Source of the DNA: Marinosulfonomonas sp.
GTDB lineage: Bacteria; Pseudomonadota; Alphaproteobacteria; Rhodobacterales; Rhodobacteraceae
DNA length: 10,943 bases
Direction of reading: 5' to 3'
Assembly: GCA_015494385.1 (NCBI GenBank)
Contig: WGBJ01000507.1
Location: 1-10,943 of the forward strand
Position 1 is the stretch's first letter. Each line of letters opens with the position of its first letter. Below are positions 1 to 4,933 of this stretch, one piece after another. The translations under genes and the position numbers were made by a program. Under the pieces are notes generated by a model, which saw only the letters and a list, made by a program, of their open reading frames with translations, was not told where the DNA came from and made no database searches.

Positions 1-16
1 GATCGCTTCTCTCTGG

Positions 17-289
17 ATGTCCATGAAAATTCTGAAACCGATCATCGAAGGGTGCGTCGATGGAACAATCACCACGACCGGTTTCTATAAGTTGTTTCGC
101 AACCGTCGCGACTCGCTTCGATATCAAAAAGAGATGCTAATCCGACTGAAAAAAGAACGGCGCCACAAATTGATGGTTTTATATTGCGAGTATATCCTTT
201 CCAAACGCCCAGGGCCCCATTTCCGTCGTGAACTCCGTGCCGCAAAACTTGCTTTACAAAAGAAAACGCCAGCACACGGTGCCAAGTAA
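17..289 (+). CDS. Hypothetical protein, probably 5'-truncated by the window edge
   Basis: I do not recognise this protein. It gives 90 residues from the ATG at 17, but the frame stays open to base 2 and no Shine-Dalgarno-like sequence lies in the 16 bases before the ATG. The real start may therefore lie outside the window. The product is strongly basic: residues 25-50 are dense in Arg and Lys, followed by a short hydrophobic patch around 52-61 and a second basic stretch at the C terminus. No catalytic motif, signal peptide or clear membrane span is visible. Base composition is close to 48% GC by rough count, lower than the roughly 60% of ribA nearby, which could mean acquired DNA or just a poorly conserved gene. 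The antisense frame over 69-275 is weaker. That this is coding is a moderate inference; its function is unknown. Confidence 0.45.
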   Translation: MSMKILKPIIEGCVDGTITTTGFYKLFRNRRDSLRYQKEMLIRLKKERRHKLMVLYCEYILSKRPGPHFRRELRAAKLALQKKTPAHGAK

Positions 290-305
290 CCGCCCCGTCA
301 AATAA

Positions 306-355
306 AACGCCAATAGACGTTTAGTGTCGTCTCCCATGTTTCTAACCTTGGCGTT
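306..355. repeat. Nested inverted repeat, possible backup terminator
   Basis: AACGCCAA (306-313) pairs exactly with TTGGCGTT (348-355). Inside it AGACG (315-319) pairs with CGTCT (328-332). Read on the minus strand the outer stem is followed by TTTTATTT, so it could act as a second, weaker terminator behind the strong one at 359-388. On the plus strand it follows the small basic gene but has no U-tract. The 34-base outer loop makes this only suggestive. Confidence 0.3.
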
Positions 356-358
356 AAC

Positions 359-388
359 AAAAAAAAGACCCGGCACAAAGGCCGGGTC
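359..388 (-). terminator. Intrinsic terminator of the response-regulator transcript
   Basis: GACCCGGC (367-374) and GCCGGGTC (381-388) form a perfect 8-bp GC-rich stem with a 6-base loop. On the minus strand it is followed at once by eight T residues (complement of the A-run 359-366). This is a textbook Rho-independent terminator for the minus-strand response-regulator gene, 62 bases past its stop codon. On the plus strand no T-run follows, so it is directional. Confidence 0.9.
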
Positions 389-428
389 AGTCCAACAGGG
401 AGGATGCATGTCATAACCCCGACATGCA
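359..428 (-). ncRNA. Candidate 3'UTR-derived small RNA
   Basis: Downstream of the response-regulator stop, the minus strand reads in order: an 8-bp perfect hairpin (TGCATGTC / GACATGCA, 405-412 with 421-428, 8-base loop), an unpaired linker containing CCTCCC (complement of 398-403), and the strong terminator hairpin with eight U. A 5' stem, an exposed anti-Shine-Dalgarno-like CU-rich linker and a terminator is the usual plan of trans-acting bacterial sRNAs, including alphaproteobacterial CCUCC-motif RNAs. No dedicated promoter could be identified, so release by processing of the mRNA 3' end is the more likely route. This is inferred from structure alone. Confidence 0.35.
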
Positions 429-450
429 GGGGAACTCGTTTGATTCGCCG

Positions 451-1140
451 CTAGGCAACCAATCTATACCCACCGGATTCGGTCACAAGAAGGCGGGCAT
501 TTGACGGATCTGGTTCTATTTTTTGACGAAGACGGTAAATATGTGTCTCTAATGTGTGCGTGGTCACGCCCGCATTATAGCCCCAAACCTCGTGCAACAG
601 CACATCGCGGGCCACAACACCTTCGGTCGCGCGGTACAGGAATTTCAGGATATTCGTTTCCTTTTCCGTCAGCCGGATTTTGCGGTCGTCCTCGGTGATC
701 AGCATCTTCATTGCCGGTTTGAACGTATACGGCCCAAGGGTAAATACGGCGTCCTCGGACTGTTCATGCTGGCGCAACTGGGCACGGATACGCGCCAACA
801 GCACGGGGAATTTGAATGGTTTGGTCACATAGTCATTCGCACCCGCGTCCAACCCCAGAATGGTGTCGGCATCGGAATCATGGCCGGTCAGCATCAGCAC
901 GGGGCATTTCACCCCCTGTTTGCGCATCAATCGGCACAATTCGCGCCCGTCGGTGTCGGGCAGGCCCACGTCAAGGATCACCAGATCATACAGTGCCTCT
1001 TTGGCCTTCACCATTGCGTCGGCGCCATCGGCGGCCTCGAACACGTCGAAATCCTCGGTCATGACCAGTTGTTCGGACAGCGCCTCGCGCAGATCGTCAT
1101 CGTCATCTACCAGAAGGATTTTCTTCACATTGTTGCTCAT
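451..1140 (-). CDS. OmpR/PhoB-family response regulator, CenR/OtpR-like
   Basis: This is a two-component response regulator of 229 residues that acts as a phosphorylation-controlled transcription factor. The receiver domain (about 5-120) shows the acidic pocket DDDDD at 12-16, the phospho-acceptor Asp57 in LVILDVGLPD, Thr85 in LMLTG and Lys107 in VTKPF. A winged-helix DNA-binding domain follows (about 133-229) with the recognition-helix region around HTLETHIYRLRQKIE at 195-209. The start at 1140 is chosen because AAAGGAG lies 6 bases upstream and the receiver fold begins immediately. An in-frame extension to 1254 has no ribosome site and would run through the promoter region. No sensor kinase is adjacent, so it is an orphan locus. 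The overall sequence resembles alphaproteobacterial CenR/OtpR envelope regulators from memory; that subfamily assignment is tentative. The gene ends at a strong terminator and is divergent from ribA. Confidence 0.95.
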   Translation of the reverse strand: MSNNVKKILLVDDDDDLREALSEQLVMTEDFDVFEAADGADAMVKAKEALYDLVILDVGLPDTDGRELCRLMRKQGVKCPVLMLTGHDSDADTILGLDAGANDYVTKPFKFPVLLARIRAQLRQHEQSEDAVFTLGPYTFKPAMKMLITEDDRKIRLTEKETNILKFLYRATEGVVARDVLLHEVWGYNAGVTTHTLETHIYRLRQKIEPDPSNARLLVTESGGYRLVA

Positions 1141-1166
1141 CACCGGCTCCTTTGCGCGTGTTGTTA

Positions 1167-1197
1167 CATATAAAATGTGCCTAAAGGGCTGTTTCAA
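1167..1197 (-). promoter_or_regulatory. Possible promoter of the response-regulator gene
   Basis: On the minus strand TTGAAA (1197-1192) is followed after 17-19 bases by TTTATATG (1174-1167), a loose sigma-70-type -35/-10 pair. Transcription would start about 20 bases before the ATG, leaving just room for the AAAGGAG ribosome site. The -10 match is imperfect, so this is a weak call. Confidence 0.3.
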
Positions 1198-1215
1198 CAA
1201 GGGGCGGTGGTCTTT

Positions 1216-1251
1216 TCTCACGCATCCGTGTGTAATCTCACGCATCCGTGT
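1216..1251. repeat. Two identical 16-base direct repeats, candidate operator
   Basis: TCTCACGCATCCGTGT occurs at 1216-1231 and again, without mismatch, at 1236-1251. The two copies are 20 bases apart, close to two helical turns. Each copy contains the short dyad CACG-CATC-CGTG. The pair lies between the response-regulator and ribA starts, where a transcription factor could act on both. OmpR/PhoB-type regulators often bind direct repeats on one DNA face, so autoregulation by the adjacent gene product is a reasonable guess but is not shown. Confidence 0.5.
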
Positions 1252-1327
1252 CAAAAACGCGCTATATGTTTCAAGTTTCTGAAATAATCGCTACATGATG
1301 CGTAACGAACTGAAACAAGGACTGCCG

Positions 1328-2413
1328 ATGCCCCTGCGCCCCGATACCATCGAAATGCTGGCCCGCGCCCGTGCCGATCTGCGCATGGGGGTGCCGGTGG
1401 TGCTGTTTAATGGCGACCGTGCGGCACTGGTGCTGGCGGCGGAAACCCTGTCGCCCCAACGGCTGGCGCAGGTTCAGACGCTTGATGGTGCGCCGGTTCT
1501 GGCCATCACTGCGCGGCGTGCCGAGACCCTGAAAACCGCCGCCTATGATGGTGATCTGGCGCGGATTGCGCTGCCGGGTGACGCAATGCTGGCATGGATT
1601 CACGGGGTGGCCGATCCGGCGGATGATCTGAAAATGCCGATGAAAGGCCCGCTTTTGGGCTTGCGCGATGGTCCCGCCGACCTGTCCCGCGCCGCGTTGC
1701 AACTGGTCAAATCCGCCCGCCTTCTGCCCGCTGCCTTGCTGCTGGATGTCCCCGCAACATTCGCGGCGGAAAACAATCTGACCTCGATCGACCTGACAAA
1801 AACCGCCGACGCCCTGACCGCCACCAGCCCCCTGTCCGAGGTGATCAGCGCCCGCTTGCCCCTGTCGGTCTCCGAGGCCGGCCGCTTGCATATTTTCCGT
1901 CCCGAGGATGGTGGCGAGGAACATTACGCAGTGGAAATCGGCCAGCCGGACCGCGCCAAACCCGTGCTGACGCGGCTGCATTCGGCCTGTTTCACCGGCG
2001 ATCTGCTGGGGTCGTTGAAATGCGACTGCGGCCCGCAACTGCGCGCCGCACTGGCGATGATGGGGGACGAGGGGCATGGCGTGATGCTCTACCTCAACCA
2101 GGAAGGGCGCGGCATTGGCCTTGCCAATAAAATGCGCGCCTATTCCTTGCAGGATCAGGGGTTCGACACGGTCGAAGCCAACCACCGGCTGGGGTTTGAG
2201 GATGACGAGCGTGATTTCCTGATCGGCGCCAACATCCTGAAACAAATGGGGTTTTCACAGGTTCGCCTGCTGACCAACAATCCGAAAAAGGTGGAAATGA
2301 TGCAGGGCGCGGGGTTGACCGTGACCGAACGGGTGCCGCTGAAGGTCGGGCATACCGCCCATAACGAAGGCTATCTGAAAACCAAAGCCGACAAATCGGG
2401 GCACCTGTTATGA
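1328..2413 (+). CDS. ribA: GTP cyclohydrolase II with degenerate RibB-like N-terminal domain
   Basis: Cytoplasmic enzyme for the first committed step of riboflavin synthesis, converting GTP to 2,5-diamino-6-ribosylamino-pyrimidinone phosphate. With the start at 1328 it has 361 residues. The C-terminal half (about 190-361) is a full GTP cyclohydrolase II: zinc-ligand cysteines 221, 232 and 234 in SAC...KCDC, the LYLNQEGRGIGL segment with the catalytic Tyr and Arg, and LLTNNPKK followed by a conserved tail ending in GHLL. The first ~180 residues align by eye with 3,4-DHBP synthase (RibB) but lack its acidic metal and substrate motifs, so this looks like a RibBA fusion whose RibB half has decayed. 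ATG 1328 is preferred because AAGGA sits 6 bases upstream; ATG 1295 (11 residues longer) has no ribosome site but cannot be excluded. The stop overlaps the next start (ATGA). Confidence 0.95.
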   Translation: MPLRPDTIEMLARARADLRMGVPVVLFNGDRAALVLAAETLSPQRLAQVQTLDGAPVLAITARRAETLKTAAYDGDLARIALPGDAMLAWIHGVADPADDLKMPMKGPLLGLRDGPADLSRAALQLVKSARLLPAALLLDVPATFAAENNLTSIDLTKTADALTATSPLSEVISARLPLSVSEAGRLHIFRPEDGGEEHYAVEIGQPDRAKPVLTRLHSACFTGDLLGSLKCDCGPQLRAALAMMGDEGHGVMLYLNQEGRGIGLANKMRAYSLQDQGFDTVEANHRLGFEDDERDFLIGANILKQMGFSQVRLLTNNPKKVEMMQGAGLTVTERVPLKVGHTAHNEGYLKTKADKSGHLL

Positions 2414-2910
2414 CGGCAAATGATCTGGTTCTGACCAGGCTGGGCATCCGTTTTCAAAACCGCCTGATCCCCTGTTCCATCGGGCGCGGCGGCATCACAA
2501 CGGACAAACGCGAAGGGGACGGGGCAACGCCTACGGGACACCACCGGATCATGGGGCTTTATTACCGCCCCGATCGCCTGCCAGCGCCCGCCCCATGGGC
2601 CATCCCGATCCGCCCGTTCGATCTGTGGTCCGACGACATCAACGATCCCGCCTATAACCACCTTGTCCGCACGCCGCATCCATTCAGCCATGAATCCATG
2701 CGCCGTGCCGATCCGCTCTATGATATGGTGCTGATCACCGACTGGAACTGGCCCCGCGCCATCCCCGGCAAAGGCTCGGCCATTTTCCTGCATATCTGGC
2801 GCAAACCGCATCACCCGACCGAAGGCTGCGTGGCGTTTTCAAGGGAAAACCTGCTGTGGATCATCCAAAGGCTGACACCGGACAGCCGCCTGATCGTCGC
2901 CGCTCATTAG
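2410..2910 (+). CDS. L,D-transpeptidase (YkuD) family protein without signal peptide
   Basis: The 166-residue product belongs to the YkuD fold family, whose known members form 3-3 peptidoglycan cross-links or attach proteins to the wall through a catalytic cysteine. The catalytic signature is visible near the C terminus: IFLHIW with His128, then PTEGCVAF with Cys140, a form seen in the COG3786-type branch rather than the commoner SHGCIR form. Upstream, residues 36-44 (GDGATPTGH) match the conserved GxxxTPxG turn of the family. No signal peptide, lipobox or membrane segment is present, unlike periplasmic L,D-transpeptidases, so location and substrate are uncertain. Its ATG overlaps the ribA stop (ATGA at 2410-2413), so the two are almost certainly co-translated, although no biochemical link to riboflavin is known. 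It converges on the YggS-type gene 34 bases away. Confidence 0.85.
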   Translation: MTANDLVLTRLGIRFQNRLIPCSIGRGGITTDKREGDGATPTGHHRIMGLYYRPDRLPAPAPWAIPIRPFDLWSDDINDPAYNHLVRTPHPFSHESMRRADPLYDMVLITDWNWPRAIPGKGSAIFLHIWRKPHHPTEGCVAFSRENLLWIIQRLTPDSRLIVAAH

Positions 2911-2952
2911 CCCTTGCGGGCTGCTTCGCCAGCGAGGAAAGCCGTCAGGCTT
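2909..2952. terminator. Two small hairpins between convergent genes
   Basis: AGCCC-ttgc-GGGCT (2909-2922) and AAGCC-gtca-GGCTT (2939-2952) are two 5-bp stems with 4-base loops flanking the short gap between two convergent stop codons. Neither has a following T-run, so intrinsic termination would be weak; they may simply stabilise 3' ends. Confidence 0.25.
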
Positions 2953-3610
2953 GAGGAGCGCTGTAATCCCGTGCCCCGAAAATGGCCGAGCCGACCCGAA
3001 CATGGCTCGCCCCCATCGCCACCGCGCGTTCAAAATCGCTGCTCATCCCCATCGACAGGCCGGAAATCCCGTTGCGTTCGGCAATCTTGCGCAGCAATGC
3101 GAAATGCAGGCTGGGTTCCTCATCCACTGGCGGAATACACATCAGCCCCACCACCGGCAAATCCAGTGCGCGGGCCTCGGCAATAAAGGCATCCGCATCC
3201 GCTGGCAGAACGCCTGCCTTTTGCGGCTCTTCGCCGGTATTCACCTGAATGAACAAATCGGGGCATTGCCCCATTTCCTGCGCCAACCGCGCAAGGGTTT
3301 TGGCCAGCTTGGGCCGGTCCAGCGAATGGATTGCTTCAAACAGGCCCATTGCCTGACGTGCCTTATTGGTTTGCAACGGCCCCAGCAAATGCACCTGAAC
3401 CCCGTCATACTGTTCCCGAAACGCAGGCCACTTGCCCGCCGCTTCCTGAACCTTGTTTTCCCCGAACAGCCGATGGCCTTCGTTCAAAACCGCCTCGATA
3501 CGCTCGTTCGGCTGGACCTTGGACACGGCAATCAATCGGGTCGAGCCCACTTCGCGGCCCACCCGTTTTTCCTCAGTGTGTATTCTGTCAATTATTTCTG
3601 AAAGGGACAT
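2945..3610 (-). CDS. YggS/PROSC-family pyridoxal phosphate-binding protein
   Basis: The product (221 residues) is the PLP-homeostasis protein PLPBP, a cytoplasmic single-domain TIM-barrel protein related to alanine racemase N-domains. It carries PLP but has no confirmed enzyme activity; loss in other bacteria disturbs vitamin B6 and amino/keto-acid balance. Visible landmarks are the Schiff-base Lys31 in LIAVSK, FGENKVQEA at 49-57, HLLGPLQTNK at 74-83 (many relatives have GHLQ, here GPLQ), and the phosphate-binding C-terminal motifs LSMGMSSDFERAV at 185-197 and RVGSAIFG at 205-212. Length is slightly below the 230-residue norm. The ATG at 3610 has only a distant AAAGG 11 bases upstream, inside an inverted repeat. 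The gene lies 97 bases downstream of the porin on the same strand, with a terminator between, so it probably has its own promoter or depends on read-through. Confidence 0.93.
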   Translation of the reverse strand: MSLSEIIDRIHTEEKRVGREVGSTRLIAVSKVQPNERIEAVLNEGHRLFGENKVQEAAGKWPAFREQYDGVQVHLLGPLQTNKARQAMGLFEAIHSLDRPKLAKTLARLAQEMGQCPDLFIQVNTGEEPQKAGVLPADADAFIAEARALDLPVVGLMCIPPVDEEPSLHFALLRKIAERNGISGLSMGMSSDFERAVAMGASHVRVGSAIFGARDYSAPQA

Positions 3611-3614
3611 ATCC

Positions 3615-3642
3615 GGTTTTGCCTTTGTTCAGTTGCAAAACC
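3615..3642 (-). promoter_or_regulatory. Inverted repeat in the leader of the YggS-type gene
   Basis: GGTTTTGC (3615-3622) and GCAAAACC (3635-3642) are perfect 8-base arms around a 12-base loop, ending 4 bases before the minus-strand start codon at 3610. The only ribosome-site candidate (AAAGG, complement of 3622-3626) sits at the loop/stem junction. It could be an operator or an RNA hairpin limiting translation. Confidence 0.4.
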
Positions 3643-3650
3643 AGATAGCC

Positions 3651-3684
3651 AAAAGAAATGGGGGCACGCAACAGCGCACCCCCA
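3651..3684 (-). terminator. Terminator of the porin gene
   Basis: TGGGGG (3659-3664) pairs with CCCCCA (3679-3684). A 2x2 CA/CA internal loop leads to an inner CGC/GCG stem closed by AACA. On the minus strand the hairpin is followed by ATTTCTTTT. It lies 23 bases beyond the porin stop codon and separates the abundant porin message from the YggS-type gene. Confidence 0.7.
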
Positions 3685-3707
3685 AATACTTTGGATATCA
3701 GCTCAAA

Positions 3708-4670
3708 TTAGAACTTGAACTTGATACCTGCAGACGCACGGCCAACACCGACTTCGTCGTTGGTGTAACCAGCAACCAGCGATGCACCGCCCAGGTCATA
3801 GGAAACGCCCAGACCCCAAGGGTTGTCTGTTGCCAGGATCGAGCTATCGTCAGATACGAAAGCCGAAACAGTTGTAGCACCGAACGAGTACGAACCGTTG
3901 ACAGTAACTTTGTCTACGCCGTCGTTGTCAGCATAAGCCAGACCAACGCCGAAATCGCCGATTTTGCCGCCAATTGTCAGAACAGTTTTGTCCAGAGCAG
4001 CAACTGTGTCGCCGTCTTGAACAGCCAGAGCAACAGTCCAGTCACCGAATTTGTATGCAACGTGCGCAGCTACAATGTTCGGAGCTGCTGTGACGTCGTT
4101 CATAGCAGTATAAGTCAGCATGCCGGAGAAATCGCCAGCCGAGTATTCAACTTCAACGCCGTTGAAACCGCCGCCCGAAGACGAATATGCAGCCCAAGTC
4201 CAGTAACCTTTGTCAGCTGTGTTGGTAACAACGTTTTCAAACTTGTGACCGTTCAGGCCAGTTGTACCGGCATAGAGACCAGGCATACATTCGATGGCGC
4301 CACATACGTTACCAACGCTCAGCTTCAGGCCACCGGACTTCAGGTAGACAACTGCGCCGTTGACGTCTGTCAGGCCAGAATTGCCTACATAAAGACCAGT
4401 AATCGGGTCAATGCTAACCTTACGCTCGTTGTTACGCAGACGGATACGTGCGCCCAGTTCCAGACCGGAGTCTGTTTCTGTGGTCATATCGATGTTCAGT
4501 GTAACACGCTTTTCCAGCGTAGTGTTGTCAGGCGCATTGCCTGCAAGATCCAGAGCTACAGTGTCAATATACTGCAGACCAAAGCGAGCAGAGCCGCTCA
4601 GTGTAACGTCAGCAGAAGCTGCGCCAGCGAAAGCAACCAGTGCGGTTGTTGCTAAGAGAACATTTTTCAT
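3708..4670 (-). CDS. Outer-membrane porin, Rhodobacter capsulatus type
   Basis: This is a general diffusion porin that would form a 16-strand trimeric barrel in the outer membrane. Residues 1-20 are a Sec signal peptide (basic MKN, hydrophobic core, cleavage after ASA before DVTLSG). The mature protein has alternating beta strands, resembles the R. capsulatus porin from memory (SGSARFGLQY near the start, MTTETDSGLELGARIR at 62-77, SFGATTVSAFVSD at 262-274) and ends in the C-terminal Phe needed for barrel insertion. At 320 residues it is of normal length. AAGGGA lies 7 bases upstream of the ATG. Codon choice differs clearly from neighbours (many GTT, GCA and AAC-type codons and lower GC), fitting very high expression rather than transfer. 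Cys123 and Cys128, in the region equivalent to constriction loop 3, are unusual for a porin. The leader carries a hairpin and the gene has its own terminator. Confidence 0.93.
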   Translation of the reverse strand: MKNVLLATTALVAFAGAASADVTLSGSARFGLQYIDTVALDLAGNAPDNTTLEKRVTLNIDMTTETDSGLELGARIRLRNNERKVSIDPITGLYVGNSGLTDVNGAVVYLKSGGLKLSVGNVCGAIECMPGLYAGTTGLNGHKFENVVTNTADKGYWTWAAYSSSGGGFNGVEVEYSAGDFSGMLTYTAMNDVTAAPNIVAAHVAYKFGDWTVALAVQDGDTVAALDKTVLTIGGKIGDFGVGLAYADNDGVDKVTVNGSYSFGATTVSAFVSDDSSILATDNPWGLGVSYDLGGASLVAGYTNDEVGVGRASAGIKFKF

Positions 4671-4700
4671 TTCGTTTTCCCTTGTTTGTTAAAGGTGCAC

Positions 4701-4725
4701 CTCAATTCAGGGAATCCGAATTGAG
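4701..4725 (-). promoter_or_regulatory. Hairpin in the porin leader
   Basis: CTCAATTC (4701-4708) and GAATTGAG (4718-4725) are perfect 8-base arms with a 9-base loop, lying 31-55 bases upstream of the porin start and before its ribosome site. A 5' stem-loop could stabilise the abundant porin mRNA, as known for ompA leaders, or serve as a regulator site. I could not find a convincing sigma-70 promoter for the porin further upstream (4726-4860). Confidence 0.45.
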
Positions 4726-4776
4726 TATGCTGGTATTTCGCTCTTTGCGGCCCGCATTGCAAGATTTCTAACCCGG

Positions 4777-4900
4777 TATAATTCATTGTGCCCATTCGTG
4801 GTGCAGCTTTGCCACAGTCCATTTGATCAGCCACCCCTATTCATATTTGCACTGTTCGGAGACCCGAAACCTCTTGCCCGCTCCTATAGCGTTATATACT
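4777..4900 (+). promoter_or_regulatory. Possible promoters for the DUF3576 lipoprotein gene
   Basis: Two -10-like hexamers lie upstream of the lipoprotein gene. A perfect TATAAT is at 4777-4782, but without a good -35 at normal spacing (TTGCAA at 4757 is only 14 bases away). TATACT is at 4895-4900, with CTTGCC 16 bases upstream (4873-4878). The second would give a leader of about 27 bases. Apart from these and the inverted repeats nearby, nothing else is visible in the 263-base divergent region 4671-4933. Confidence 0.3.
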
Positions 4901-4930
4901 AAAGCAGTAACCACGGAATTTAGGGTATAT
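4894..4930 (+). promoter_or_regulatory. Imperfect dyad overlapping the -10 and ribosome site of the lipoprotein gene
   Basis: ATATA-CTAAA (4894-4903) is complementary to TTTAG (4919-4923) and TATAT (4926-4930), with GG bulged at 4924-4925. The right arm contains the AGGG ribosome site, and the left arm overlaps the candidate -10 element. It could be an operator; if transcription starts further upstream, it could be an RNA stem that masks the ribosome site. Confidence 0.35.
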
Positions 4931-4933
4931 CGA

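Noticed and set aside
404..454. Very short plus-strand frame after GGGAGG (ATG at 404, or the two-codon ATG TCA at 408)
   Set aside because: The ribosome-like sequence touches the ATG at 404, the product would have 16 residues, and GGGAGG is better explained as the complement of the CCTCCC linker in the minus-strand transcript.
1216..1251. Start of a CRISPR-like array
   Set aside because: There are only two copies with a 4-base gap, no spacers and no cas genes; an operator is more fitting.
1141..1254. N-terminal extension of the response regulator
   Set aside because: The added 38 residues run through the promoter and the repeat pair, have no ribosome site, and precede the real start with AAAGGAG at ideal spacing.
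1271..2245. A 324-residue minus-strand open frame opposite ribA
   Set aside because: It is Gln/Gly/His-rich low-complexity antisense to a gene with intact zinc and catalytic motifs.
3453..4655. A 400-residue plus-strand open frame opposite the YggS-type gene and the porin
   Set aside because: It spans two confidently identified minus-strand genes and their terminator, is abnormally rich in Cys, Val and Thr with no domain, and arises from the codon bias of the porin on the other strand.
3708..4670. Porin as horizontally acquired because of its different base and codon use
   Set aside because: It is of the lineage-typical Rhodobacter porin family, and a narrow codon choice is expected for one of the most abundant proteins of the cell.
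4724..4762. TTGCAA with downstream GAAATA or CATACT as the porin promoter on the minus strand
   Set aside because: The -10 candidates match poorly at any proper spacing, and one overlaps the leader hairpin; no call is justified.
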